A stretch of DNA of 43,443 bases from contig NZ_CAKTGT010000011.1 in NCBI RefSeq assembly GCF_934561735.1, positions 1-43,443 of the forward strand, read 5' to 3'. The notes beneath the pieces are model-generated. The model saw nothing but the letters and a program-made list of their open reading frames with translations. It searched no databases and had not been told where the DNA came from. The DNA is from an uncultured Eubacterium sp. (GTDB lineage Bacteria > Bacillota > Clostridia > Oscillospirales > Acutalibacteraceae). Positions within the stretch are counted from its first letter, which is position 1. Every line of letters starts with the position of its first letter. The translations under genes were made by a program, and so were the position numbers. Of the stretch, positions 32,910-41,544 are shown piece by piece.

Positions 32910-34829
32910 TTAATATCTGACAAACACCGTCATCTCGTTTTCGCCGCGGTTTCCCCATCTGTAATACGGTACAAAAACAAGCTCCGTTTTCGTTTCGCAA
33001 GGTGTTTTAAATTCAAAATACAACTCATCATCCGCTTTTTGACGAAAACCTTTTGCAATGATTTTTTCGCCGTCAAATTCGGGTTTTGAATTTGCGTCTA
33101 TACGAAGCATTTGCAAATCTTTACCGTTATCAACTTCTTCAAGGCAATAAACAAACGGACCTCTTGTTACGGCAACCTTGCCTGTGTTTTCTCTTACTCG
33201 GTTTGAACAGGTAATGATTTTCGGCTTTGCGGCAAAGCAAACCTCAATCGCCGTATGTTTTGCTATGTCAAAATAAGCATAGCCGTCCTTAACCCTTGCA
33301 TTTTCAGAAAAACTGTAATCATCACACCAAGCAGGTATTCTTACAGCAAGGGCAAACGACTTTTTGGGAATTATTTCAATACACACCCTGCCGTCCGACA
33401 CATAAGAGGATGTTATTTTTATATCAGCCGCACCGGTTTTGAATTCTCCGCCGATATATTGATGAACATACACCGTGTTTTCATTTTCAGTTATACAATA
33501 CTCGCCTATCGACGAAAGAAGCCTTGCCAAATTAGGAGGACAGCAGGCACAACCGAACCACTTTTGTCTGACGGCTTTGACATGCTTTTTTCTGCTGTCT
33601 TTTTTGCAAGCTTCGGGCAAAACTTCCAAAGGATTGACATAAAAGAACCTGTCGCCATCATCGTTCATACCGGCTAGAATTGTGTTGTATAAAGCACGCT
33701 CCATAGTGTCGGCAATTTGTGCGTTCGGCGAAATTTCAAGCATTCTTCTGCCGAAAAACATCAAGCCGATTGACGCACAGGTTTCGCAATAAGCAAGGTC
33801 ATTCGGCAAATCGTAATCAAACGAAAACGCTTCGCCGTCAACGGTTGAACCGATACCGCCTGTAATATACATTTTCTTTTTTGTAATATTATTCCAAATT
33901 CTTTTACACGCAGTATAAAGGTTTTCGTCATTAACTTCCTTTGCAACATCAGCCATACCGCTGTAAAGATAAACGCCCCTTACCGCATGACCGACAGCCT
34001 CGCTTTGCTCACGCACGGGCATATGTGCCTGATTGTAAACATAATCACTGCCGTCTGTTTTGATATTTCGTTCCTTGTCAAAATAAAACGGCTTTGTTCC
34101 ACGCTCGTTTATAAAAAACTCTGCGGTTTTTAAATATTTTGCATTTTTCGTTACCCGATACAGTTTTACAAGTGCAAGTTCGGCAATTTCATGACCCGGG
34201 TAACCTCTTTTGCCGTTTTCGTTAAACACATCGCATATCAAATCGGCAAACCTAAGTGCCGCATCAAGCAACATTTTGTTACCTGTTGAACAATAAAACG
34301 CAACACCGGCTTCGGCAAGATGTCCAAAGCAATAAAGCTCGTGAAAATCCTTTAGATTTGTAAAAATTTTACTTTGGTCATTAATAATATACAGCGTGTC
34401 CAAATATCCGTTGTCGCACTGTGCGGAGCATATAAGTTCAATAAGTCCGCAGGCACGGTTGTACAATTCGTCATCCCAAGCGGTTGCCAGCGAATAAGCT
34501 ACGGCTTCAAGCCATTTGTAAGCGTCCGAATCCTGAAAAACCCAGCCGTGAAAAGCGTTTTTGTCCGAATTGCTTTCGTCATAATGCCACTTATCAACAG
34601 GGTAAACGGGCAAAGATTTATCGTTTTTTTGAGCCTTAACGACTTTACTCGCCTTTTTAAAATTTTCTATGCAATAACTTTTTTCGGCATTTTCAATTTT
34701 GTCATTAAGTGCTTCGTATTGATAAGGAATCACCTTTTCACGCACTTTTTTCTGCATAACGCTCCAAAAGTCATCATTTATGTGTACATTTTTAAAATCG
34801 ATATGATTTGAAAACGAGCATTTATCCAT
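32910..34829 (-). CDS. GH127-family beta-L-arabinofuranosidase
   Basis: Removes beta-linked L-arabinofuranose, as found on plant hydroxyproline-rich glycoproteins. 639 residues, an alpha/alpha barrel followed by beta-sandwiches. The family's zinc-cysteine active site is intact: Glu333 in DGEAFSFDYDLP (acid/base position), Glu349 and Cys351 in CETCAS, Cys429 and Cys430 in CACCPPN, with the last as nucleophile by homology to the Bifidobacterium enzyme. No signal peptide, so cytosolic; it would act on imported oligosaccharides. GGTGAG lies before ATG 34829 and a good promoter is at 34865-34893. Confidence 0.93.
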   Translation of the reverse strand: MDKCSFSNHIDFKNVHINDDFWSVMQKKVREKVIPYQYEALNDKIENAEKSYCIENFKKASKVVKAQKNDKSLPVYPVDKWHYDESNSDKNAFHGWVFQDSDAYKWLEAVAYSLATAWDDELYNRACGLIELICSAQCDNGYLDTLYIINDQSKIFTNLKDFHELYCFGHLAEAGVAFYCSTGNKMLLDAALRFADLICDVFNENGKRGYPGHEIAELALVKLYRVTKNAKYLKTAEFFINERGTKPFYFDKERNIKTDGSDYVYNQAHMPVREQSEAVGHAVRGVYLYSGMADVAKEVNDENLYTACKRIWNNITKKKMYITGGIGSTVDGEAFSFDYDLPNDLAYCETCASIGLMFFGRRMLEISPNAQIADTMERALYNTILAGMNDDGDRFFYVNPLEVLPEACKKDSRKKHVKAVRQKWFGCACCPPNLARLLSSIGEYCITENENTVYVHQYIGGEFKTGAADIKITSSYVSDGRVCIEIIPKKSFALAVRIPAWCDDYSFSENARVKDGYAYFDIAKHTAIEVCFAAKPKIITCSNRVRENTGKVAVTRGPFVYCLEEVDNGKDLQMLRIDANSKPEFDGEKIIAKGFRQKADDELYFEFKTPCETKTELVFVPYYRWGNRGENEMTVFVRY

Positions 34830-34864
34830 ACGTTACTCACCGGTTCTATATAATATGTATATAA

Positions 34865-34893
34865 ATTATAGCCTTTGCACACTTGAAATGCAA
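34865..34893 (-). promoter_or_regulatory. GH127 promoter
   Basis: Minus strand -35 TTGCAT (34888-34893), 17-bp spacer, -10 TATAAT (34865-34870), about 35 bp before the start codon. Confidence 0.7.
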
Positions 34894-34941
34894 GAACAAT
34901 AATGTTAAACTAAAAACAATACCGAAAAAGGAGACAGGGAT

Positions 34942-35634
34942 ATGGCTGACAGCGAACTGCAAATTTTGCGTAAAAAAATAAAAGAACAATACAAAATTGC
35001 GGGAAGCGAAAATTTGAGCGATTCACAACTGCTTGAAGCTGCACTTACGGTATCACTGCCACAATGTGACGGCAAAGAAATCGTAAAAAGCCTTTTGTCG
35101 GAATATTCATCTCTCAGCAACATCTTTGCCCTTTCACCTTTGCAGCTTATGAAAACGGATAAGCTTACCGAATCCGCCGCTGTTTACCTGTCGCTTGCAC
35201 ACCATATCAAAGAAAGAACAGAACTTGCAAAAAACAAGCAGATAACGGATTTTTCAAGCACAAAATCCATTGTTGAATTTTCAAGAAATATGCTGTCGCT
35301 TCAAAGCACAGAAAGAGTGGTGCTTGTTACTCTTGACAGCAAACGAAAATTAATAAAAGCAAAATACATTTCACAAGGTACGGCAAATTTTGCAAATGTT
35401 ATGCCTGTGGAAATATCCAAACGAATAATTGACGACAAGCCGAGCTATGTTTTTGTTGCACACAACCACTTAATAAACACCTGCGTTGCCTCATTTTCGG
35501 ACATTAATTTTACGATAAATCTTTCAAACTGGATGGAAGAATTCGGAATAAAGCTGATTGACCATATAATCGTCAGCAAAACCGAGGCAATTTCTATGGC
35601 GGCAGATGAAGATTATGCATTTATTTTTGATTGA
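34942..35634 (+). CDS. RadC-family JAB-domain protein, divergent
   Basis: 230 residues. N-terminal helix-hairpin-helix-like region (about 20-95) and C-terminal RadC JAB domain (about 105-228). The metalloprotease-like ligands are present as His174 and His176 (VAHNHL) and Ser184/Asp187, but the usual HNHPSG reads HNHLIN. The role of RadC is unsettled; it is not the repair protein once supposed. AAAGGAG precedes the ATG. Its stop codon is followed immediately by the -35 box of the next gene. Confidence 0.83.
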   Translation: MADSELQILRKKIKEQYKIAGSENLSDSQLLEAALTVSLPQCDGKEIVKSLLSEYSSLSNIFALSPLQLMKTDKLTESAAVYLSLAHHIKERTELAKNKQITDFSSTKSIVEFSRNMLSLQSTERVVLVTLDSKRKLIKAKYISQGTANFANVMPVEISKRIIDDKPSYVFVAHNHLINTCVASFSDINFTINLSNWMEEFGIKLIDHIIVSKTEAISMAADEDYAFIFD

Positions 35635-35659
35635 CAATGCATAACTATATTGATATTAT
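35631..35659 (+). promoter_or_regulatory. Promoter of the pseudokinase-PASTA gene
   Basis: -35 TTGACA (35631-35636), overlapping the RadC-like stop codon, 17-bp spacer, -10 TATTAT (35654-35659); start codon 35 nt further. Confidence 0.83.
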
Positions 35660-35694
35660 AAATAATAGATAATTATATACGGAAGTGATACCAA

Positions 35695-37344
35695 ATGAGA
35701 GATTTTGACAATCTTTGTGCCAACTGCTGGAACGAGCTTACAGAAGGCTCTGTTTGTGCCGAATGCGGTTACGACAACGACACACAAAACGACAGCGTTT
35801 ACCTTAAAACAAAAACAACCATTGCCGACAAATATGTAATCGGCAATGTCCTAAAGGTTGAAAGCGATTCCGTTACCTATTCGGGATATGACGGACAGCT
35901 TGACAAACCCATTACAATAAGAGAATTTTTTCCAAAAGGAATTGCAAACAGATTTGATGACAGCGACGAACTTCATGTTCGCCAAAAATTTGTAAACGAA
36001 TTTGCAAGATACAAAAAATCATTTTTCAATTTGTGGACAACCATGCAAAAGTTGCACAATTTGTCTGCCGTTGTGCCTGTTTATGACCTTGCGGAAGAAA
36101 ACGGCACATACTATGCAATCATAGAAAATACCGAATCCGTTACACTCAGAGAATATCTGCTCAAAAACGAAGAAGGTCATATTCCTTGGGACACGGCAAG
36201 GCTTATGTTTATGCCTGTTCTCACAACAATTGAGGCACTTCATTCAAACGGTATAGTTCACGGTTCAATCACTCCTGACAATCTTGTTCTCTGCCGTGAC
36301 GGCAAGGTTCATCTCACACCGTTTCCTATTACGGAGGCGAGCGACCAAGCAACCGCACTTGAATTCACCGAAAGCGATGGGTATACAGCCCTTGAGCAAT
36401 ATAACAACAAGCACAGAATTTGTGCCGCAACGGATATTTACAGTTTTTCTGCTTGTATTTACAGAGCACTTGTCGGCTCAAATCCGCCGTCGGCTCTTTC
36501 AAGAGAAGCAAACGACAAGCTGATGATTCCAAACACAATAGCAGAAAAAATCCCTATGCATGTCATCAAAGCACTTGTCGGCGGCTTGCAAATCTATCCG
36601 GAAAAAAGAGTTAAAACCATTGAAGATTTCAGAGAGCTTCTTGATGCCGCACCTACCGTAAAGGCAAAGGCAGCCGTTGAACAAGAAGATATTTATCAAA
36701 AAGGTGCAAAAGGCGGCTATCCGGAATATAACGAAAATAAAGGCGACAAAAAGCGTAAAGCCGTTGTTATTGTACTTGTGATTTTGATAATCGCAGCTAT
36801 TGCCTCCGCAGTTTATGTTGTGCAGTTTTCAGGCTTAATCGGCAACGAAAAAGACAACACAACCACAACAGCCCCGGTAAAGACCTATCAGGTGCCTAAC
36901 TTCTCGGGGGTAGGCTACACACAAAGCGATATTGAAAACAACGGTGCGTGGAACGAACAATTTAAGTTTACATTCCAAGGTGAATATTCGGCAAATACCG
37001 AAGAAGGCATTATTTTTAAGCAAAGCGTTGCCGCCGGCGAAACAGTAGACAAAGGTACAGAAATTATTTTAACGGTATCAAAGGGCATACAAACCCAAAC
37101 CGTACCCGATGTAAGAGGATTGGTGCTTGAAGAAGCCACAAAACAGCTTGAAGACCTTGGATTTAAGGTAAGCACCGTTGAGGTGTACAACGACGGCACT
37201 CATATTGCAAACACCGTCAAAAACACCGACGCATCTGCTCCTGCCGCAGGCACACTTGCCGCCGTTGGCGAAGAAGTTATTCTTCAGGTCTACGGTGAAG
37301 CCGAACCAACAACGGCTCCTGCCGCAACAGACTCTGCGGAATAA
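35695..37344 (+). CDS. Zinc-ribbon / pseudokinase / PASTA membrane protein
   Basis: 549 residues. A zinc ribbon (C8xxC11, C21xxC24) precedes a protein-kinase-like domain (about 45-315), a basic juxtamembrane stretch, one membrane helix (about 356-376) and two extracellular PASTA domains (about 390-467 and 470-540). PASTA domains in PrkC/Stk1 kinases bind peptidoglycan fragments or lipid II. The kinase core lacks its catalytic residues: no glycine loop, the ATP-binding lysine position reads ITIREFF (Arg76), HRD reads HGS (189-191) and DFG reads TPF (208-210). It is therefore probably a pseudokinase that senses wall state and relays it by binding. Upstream GGAAGTGA ribosome site. Confidence 0.85.
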   Translation: MRDFDNLCANCWNELTEGSVCAECGYDNDTQNDSVYLKTKTTIADKYVIGNVLKVESDSVTYSGYDGQLDKPITIREFFPKGIANRFDDSDELHVRQKFVNEFARYKKSFFNLWTTMQKLHNLSAVVPVYDLAEENGTYYAIIENTESVTLREYLLKNEEGHIPWDTARLMFMPVLTTIEALHSNGIVHGSITPDNLVLCRDGKVHLTPFPITEASDQATALEFTESDGYTALEQYNNKHRICAATDIYSFSACIYRALVGSNPPSALSREANDKLMIPNTIAEKIPMHVIKALVGGLQIYPEKRVKTIEDFRELLDAAPTVKAKAAVEQEDIYQKGAKGGYPEYNENKGDKKRKAVVIVLVILIIAAIASAVYVVQFSGLIGNEKDNTTTTAPVKTYQVPNFSGVGYTQSDIENNGAWNEQFKFTFQGEYSANTEEGIIFKQSVAAGETVDKGTEIILTVSKGIQTQTVPDVRGLVLEEATKQLEDLGFKVSTVEVYNDGTHIANTVKNTDASAPAAGTLAAVGEEVILQVYGEAEPTTAPAATDSAE

Positions 37345-37372
37345 TTGATTTAAACATCATATTTATACTTTT

Positions 37373-37402
37373 AAAAGACATAATCTTTAGATTGTGTCTT
37401 TT
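37373..37402 (+). terminator. Terminator after the pseudokinase-PASTA gene
   Basis: AAAAGACATAATC / GATTGTGTCTTTT with a 4-nt loop, followed by ATTTTC. Confidence 0.8.
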
Positions 37403-37501
37403 ATTTTCGAAAAAATTTGACTTTCGGTTTTAAATCTGCTATAACATTAATCGGTTACAAAAAGGTTACAAAAATTACAAGTTTGTAAAGGAGATTTTGT
37501 T

Positions 37502-38611
37502 ATCAGTAGACTATCAGTAAAAATTATTTCTTCCGTGATGACTGCAATCATTGTTATGAGTGTCGGAACACCTGTATATGCAGGCTCGCTCCATCAGGAC
37601 TACACGGGAGCAAAAACGGCTATTACCGGAGAATCACCGCTTACACAAAATACCTTTGATATTATAAAACCGGAAAGCAAAAGCGTTTTTAACATCAAAG
37701 CCGAAAATGTGGGTGAAACTCAGGCAAAAATCAAATGGTCGGGCGACAAGATTTACTTGGGCTACAACATATATATGTTTAACCCTGTAACGCATAACTT
37801 TGAAGAATATGCAACCACTAACCGAACCGATATTGCAATACAGAATTTGCAAAGCGACACAACTTACAAAATTATGGTGTCATCGGGCATTAATGACGAA
37901 ACACTCGGCATTGTAAGTTTTAAAACAGCATCGCTCAAGCCACAGCTTGAAGTGATTGACGCTTCGGCAGACGGCGTTGAACTTGCCGTAAAAAACACCT
38001 ACGACAAAGCAAAATTTGCCGTATACAGAAGTGATGACGGCAAACACTTTAACAAAATCGATGTTATCAAAGGCACAACCTCCTTTGTTGACAGCGATGT
38101 AAAAGAAAACGAGCAATATCAATACAAAACAAAAATGATTTCGGCTCACAAAGACAGAGTGAGCGACATTGTAGCTGCGGACATTCCCGAAAATATGGAA
38201 CTTCCGGATGTATCGGGTGCAACAAAAACCTATGCTTATTATACGGCGGTAACCGCAAAGGGTTCTCCTCAATATGCACTTCTCAATTCCGAAGAATGCT
38301 ATACAGACGAAGAAACCGGCATCCGTATGATAGGAGATTATTACTGTGTTGCCCTCGGCTCATTCTACGGCAGTACAATCGGCACAAGATATCGCATAAC
38401 CTTTTCCACAGGCAACTCCATAAAAGTTATTCTCTGTGACCAAAAATCAAACAAGCATACCGACAGTAACCATCAGTATGCAGTAAAAAACAGTGACATT
38501 ATGGAATTTTATGTTGAAAAAGAAAAGATTCCGTCGGGCATTATCGGCAACTACGGCAATCTTGAACAGTTTAGCGGCGATATTGTTAAAATAGAAAGAT
38601 ATTCGTTGTAA
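37502..38611 (+). CDS. Secreted fibronectin type III protein, apparent AUC start
   Basis: About 369 residues. AAAGGAG at 37487-37493 is followed, 8 nt later, by an in-frame ATC (37502). From there the protein has a complete signal peptide: basic SRLSVK, hydrophobic core, and cleavage-like PVYAG. Later in-frame starts (GTG 37535, ATG 37538) have no ribosome site and would lose the basic part. Two Fn3 domains (about 50-130 and 135-220) precede a C-terminal domain of about 130 residues (YYTAVTAKGSPQYALLN, GDYYCVALGSFYG, RYRITFSTGNSIKVILCDQ) resembling RlpA/3D-type barrels in phage and spore wall proteins; this likeness is only approximate. A wall-associated role is likely. Confidence 0.65.
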   Translation: MSRLSVKIISSVMTAIIVMSVGTPVYAGSLHQDYTGAKTAITGESPLTQNTFDIIKPESKSVFNIKAENVGETQAKIKWSGDKIYLGYNIYMFNPVTHNFEEYATTNRTDIAIQNLQSDTTYKIMVSSGINDETLGIVSFKTASLKPQLEVIDASADGVELAVKNTYDKAKFAVYRSDDGKHFNKIDVIKGTTSFVDSDVKENEQYQYKTKMISAHKDRVSDIVAADIPENMELPDVSGATKTYAYYTAVTAKGSPQYALLNSEECYTDEETGIRMIGDYYCVALGSFYGSTIGTRYRITFSTGNSIKVILCDQKSNKHTDSNHQYAVKNSDIMEFYVEKEKIPSGIIGNYGNLEQFSGDIVKIERYSL

Positions 38612-38620
38612 ATCAACACA

Positions 38621-38644
38621 CAGCTCTTCAATTTTGAAGGGCTG
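38621..38644 (+). terminator. Terminator after the Fn3 protein gene
   Basis: CAGCTCTTCAA / TTGAAGGGCTG around a 2-nt loop plus TTCGTTTTTG. Confidence 0.75.
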
Positions 38645-38672
38645 TTCGTTTTTGAAATGGACTAAACTCGTT

Positions 38673-38701
38673 TTGACGAACACTTCGTTTTGTGTTATAA
38701 T
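38673..38701 (+). promoter_or_regulatory. Flavin reductase promoter
   Basis: -35 TTGACG (38673-38678), 17-bp spacer, -10 TATAAT (38696-38701). Confidence 0.83.
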
Positions 38702-38739
38702 ATTATTATATAATGTATATAATTAATGAGGTGACATAT

Positions 38740-39246
38740 ATGTTTAAGGAAATTGAATTCAGCGAGGTCAAGGAGAATGTTGTTGACCTTATTGCAAAGC
38801 AGTGGGCACTTGTTACCGCAGGCGATAAAGACGGCTACAACACAATGACTGTATCATGGGGTGCAGTCGGTGAACTTTGGGGTGTTGACACAGCAACTGT
38901 TTATATCCGCCCGCAGAGATACACGGAGCAGTTTGTTGATAAAAACGATTATTTCACAGTCAGCTTTTATCCTGCCGAACTCAAAAATCAAATTCACGGC
39001 GTGTGCGGTTCAAAGAGCGGCAGAGATACAGACAAGGCAAAGGAAGCCGGAATAACTCCAGTATTTGACGAAAAAGCACCGTATTTTGAGGAAGCAAAGC
39101 TTGTTCTTGTTTGCAGAAAAACAGCCAAGGGCAAATTTGAGCCGACACAATTCATAGACAAAACCGTTGATGAAAGATGGTATCCGGAGAAAGATTATCA
39201 CAACATTTACTACGGAGCAATCGAAAAGGTTCTTGTTAAAGAATAA
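38740..39246 (+). CDS. Flavin-reductase-like FMN-binding protein
   Basis: 168 residues, flavin reductase (RutF/HpaC-like) split-barrel family. Conserved features are NTMTVSWGAVGELWG at the FMN phosphate site, VYIRPQRYTEQFV and DYFTVSFYP. Such proteins bind FMN and use NAD(P)H; the partner is unknown. The start is ATG 38740 because GAGGTGA lies five nt upstream; an in-frame ATG at 38713 lies ahead of that site. A single gene, with no clear terminator before the SRP RNA promoter. Confidence 0.85.
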   Translation: MFKEIEFSEVKENVVDLIAKQWALVTAGDKDGYNTMTVSWGAVGELWGVDTATVYIRPQRYTEQFVDKNDYFTVSFYPAELKNQIHGVCGSKSGRDTDKAKEAGITPVFDEKAPYFEEAKLVLVCRKTAKGKFEPTQFIDKTVDERWYPEKDYHNIYYGAIEKVLVKE

Positions 39247-39255
39247 AAATAATTA

Positions 39256-39284
39256 TTGATTTATTATATTATTTATTGTATAAT
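39256..39284 (+). promoter_or_regulatory. SRP RNA promoter
   Basis: -35 TTGATT (39256-39261), 17-bp AT-only spacer, -10 TATAAT (39279-39284); expected start at about 39291. Confidence 0.8.
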
Positions 39285-39291
39285 AACAAGA

Positions 39292-39445
39292 CAGAGGTGC
39301 TTTTACACCTTCAGCGTAGCGTATGGGCCCTGTGCGACAGGATGCTACGAACCTTGTCAGGCGGGGAACCGAGCAGCAATAAGTGGATTATTCTGTGTGC
39401 CTCAGACAAGTCTGTACGTTACGTTGAGGGCGTAAAAGCATTTAA
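39292..39445 (+). ncRNA. ffs: Signal recognition particle RNA (4.5S-like, no Alu domain)
   Basis: Rod-shaped RNA of about 150 nt. The apical part has GTCAGG, a GGAA tetraloop, AGCAGCA and AAGTGG, the Ffh-binding core. The ends pair over a long stem (GTGCTTTTAC with GTAAAAGCAT). It lacks the extra Alu helices of Bacillus-type SRP RNA, so it is a small-type RNA. It lies between a flavin reductase gene and dnaX, the usual place in many Firmicutes. Confidence 0.92.
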
Positions 39446-39465
39446 TCATTTAAGGAGGTAAGCAT

Positions 39466-41157
39466 ATGTATCAGGTTTTGTACAGAAAATACAGGCCAAA
39501 GGTTTTTTCCGATGTTTACGGACAGGACCATGTTACCTCCACACTTAAAAACGAAATCAAAAACGGCAGAGTGTCGCACGCATATTTGTTTACCGGTTCT
39601 CGCGGAACAGGTAAAACCACATGTGCAAAAATTCTTGCCAAGGCTGTTAACTGCGAGCACAACATTGACGGTGAGCCTTGCAACGAATGCGAGGTTTGCA
39701 AAGGACTCGACAACGGCTCAATCTATGATGTTGTTGAGATAGACGCCGCTTCAAACAACGGCGTTGACAATATTCGTGAACTTCGTGACGAAACGAATTA
39801 CGCTCCGAGCCGCGGAAAATACAGAGTATATATTATCGACGAAGTGCATATGCTCTCAACAGGGGCATTCAATGCCTTGCTCAAAACTCTTGAAGAACCG
39901 CCGGCACATGTAATATTCATCCTTGCAACAACCGAGGTGCACAAACTCCCTGCCACAATTCTTTCTCGCTGTCAAAGGTTTGATTTCAAACGAATTCAGC
40001 CCGAAACCATGGCGGTAAGACTGAAAGAGGTTGCCGGTCTTGAGGGACTCAGCCTTGATGATGATGCGGCTGTGCTTATCGCAAGAATTGCAGACGGTGC
40101 GTTGCGTGACGGTCTTTCCATTCTCGACCAATGTGCAGGCAGAAGCAAGGAAATCAATTCGGATTTGGTGTCCGAAGTTGCGGGACTTGCCGGCAGAGAG
40201 GCTATGTACAAGCTGTCCGATTGCATTGCAAACAGCGACAGCAACACGGCGATGTCGATTATCAGCGACCTTTACCAAAACAGCTTTGATATGGAGCGAC
40301 TTTGCGTTGAGATGATTAATCATTTTCGTAACTTCCTTGTTGCGAAAACCGTGCGTAAAAGCCGAGAACTGATTATCTGCACGGATGATGAGTACAATAC
40401 GATTTTGGAAGCATCAAAAAACTTTACCGTTGAAAACATTGTTTTTGCACTCGACCTGTTTCAAAACACATTGGTGACAATAAAAGGCGGTGCATCTGCA
40501 AGAATTGAAGTTGAAATGGCGTTCATCAAACTCTGTGAGCCAAAAATGGACGAGAGTATCGCTTCCCTTCTCGACCGAATTTCAAAACTTGAAAACGCAA
40601 TTAAAAGCGGTGTAAAGGTTCAGCCGACGCAAACTGCTGTTCCTGCACCAAAAGAAGAATATGTGCCGAAGGAAGAACCAAAGCCACAACCAAAGGCAGA
40701 GCCGACACCTGAGCCGACTCCCGAACCCGAACCTACTCCCGTTGAGGAAGAACCGCCTGTTCAGGAGCAACAACCGGTTGTTGAAACTCCGCCTGTTGAG
40801 CACAGATCGGCACAGCCTGCTGCAAATCCAAACGAAACCGTGGAATTTACACAGTGGGGCAATTTTATGGATGTTTTGCACAGGACAAACATTCCGCTGT
40901 TTGGCGTGCTGAGCGGTTCAAAAGGCTATGTCAGAGGCGAGTTTTTCCTGCTTGACAGTCCGAATCCGGCAGTAAGAGATTTCATCAAGCTGCCGATTCA
41001 TTCAAAATCCATCAAGGCGGCTTTGCTTGAAGTAACGGGTGTTCACTACAAGCTCGGACTTTTCAAGCGTCAAGCGGAGCAATCCGCACCAAAGCGTGAC
41101 CCGCTTGAGGATTTAATCAATCAGGCACAGAATTCAATTAATATCGAATTTAAGTAA
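39466..41157 (+). CDS. dnaX: DNA polymerase III gamma/tau subunit
   Basis: Clamp-loader ATPase of the replisome. 563 residues: Walker A GSRGTGKTTCAK near residue 45, a four-cysteine zinc module (CEHNIDGEPCNECEVC), Walker B IIDEVHML, sensor LATTEVHKLP, then a proline/glutamate-rich linker (about 390-445) and a C-terminal tau-like region that contacts the polymerase. Whether a shorter gamma form is made is not visible. AAGGAGG precedes ATG. First gene of dnaX-ybaB-recR-smpB, just behind SRP RNA. Confidence 0.96.
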   Translation: MYQVLYRKYRPKVFSDVYGQDHVTSTLKNEIKNGRVSHAYLFTGSRGTGKTTCAKILAKAVNCEHNIDGEPCNECEVCKGLDNGSIYDVVEIDAASNNGVDNIRELRDETNYAPSRGKYRVYIIDEVHMLSTGAFNALLKTLEEPPAHVIFILATTEVHKLPATILSRCQRFDFKRIQPETMAVRLKEVAGLEGLSLDDDAAVLIARIADGALRDGLSILDQCAGRSKEINSDLVSEVAGLAGREAMYKLSDCIANSDSNTAMSIISDLYQNSFDMERLCVEMINHFRNFLVAKTVRKSRELIICTDDEYNTILEASKNFTVENIVFALDLFQNTLVTIKGGASARIEVEMAFIKLCEPKMDESIASLLDRISKLENAIKSGVKVQPTQTAVPAPKEEYVPKEEPKPQPKAEPTPEPTPEPEPTPVEEEPPVQEQQPVVETPPVEHRSAQPAANPNETVEFTQWGNFMDVLHRTNIPLFGVLSGSKGYVRGEFFLLDSPNPAVRDFIKLPIHSKSIKAALLEVTGVHYKLGLFKRQAEQSAPKRDPLEDLINQAQNSINIEFK

Positions 41158-41176
41158 TTTAATCAAGGAGAATATT

Positions 41177-41521
41177 ATGAAAGCAAGAATTCCAAAAGGT
41201 ATGGGCGGAGGCCCACAGAATATGCAGGCAATGCTCAAGCAGGCTCAAAAAATGCAGGAAGATATTGAAGCAAAAAAAGTTGAACTTGAGCAAAAGGAAT
41301 ATGTTGTTACTTCGGGCGGCGGAATGGTAGAAATCACCATGACCGGCAATCACGAAGTTAAGGCAATCGGCATCAATCCGGAGGTTGTTGACCCTGAAGA
41401 TGTAGAAATGCTTGAAGATATGCTTGTTGCCGCTCTTAACGAAGTTACCCGTCAAATCGACGAGGAAGCCGAAAGAGAACTCAATTCCGTAACCGGCGGA
41501 CTTAACATTCCGGGACTTTAA
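41177..41521 (+). CDS. ybaB: YbaB/EbfC nucleoid-associated protein
   Basis: 114 residues, dimeric DNA-binding protein of the YbaB/EbfC family, normally encoded between dnaX and recR. Family text: MLKQAQKMQEDIE, VTSGGGMVEITMTGNHEV, INPEVVDPEDVEMLEDML and an acidic C-terminal helix. AAGGAG precedes the ATG. Confidence 0.95.
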   Translation: MKARIPKGMGGGPQNMQAMLKQAQKMQEDIEAKKVELEQKEYVVTSGGGMVEITMTGNHEVKAIGINPEVVDPEDVEMLEDMLVAALNEVTRQIDEEAERELNSVTGGLNIPGL

Positions 41522-41544
41522 TCTGAAAATACAAGAGGATAATT

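Noticed and set aside
40661..40912. Plus-strand frame rich in Arg/Ser/Leu inside dnaX
   Set aside because: It is another frame of the proline/glutamate-rich linker of dnaX, produced by the biased codons.
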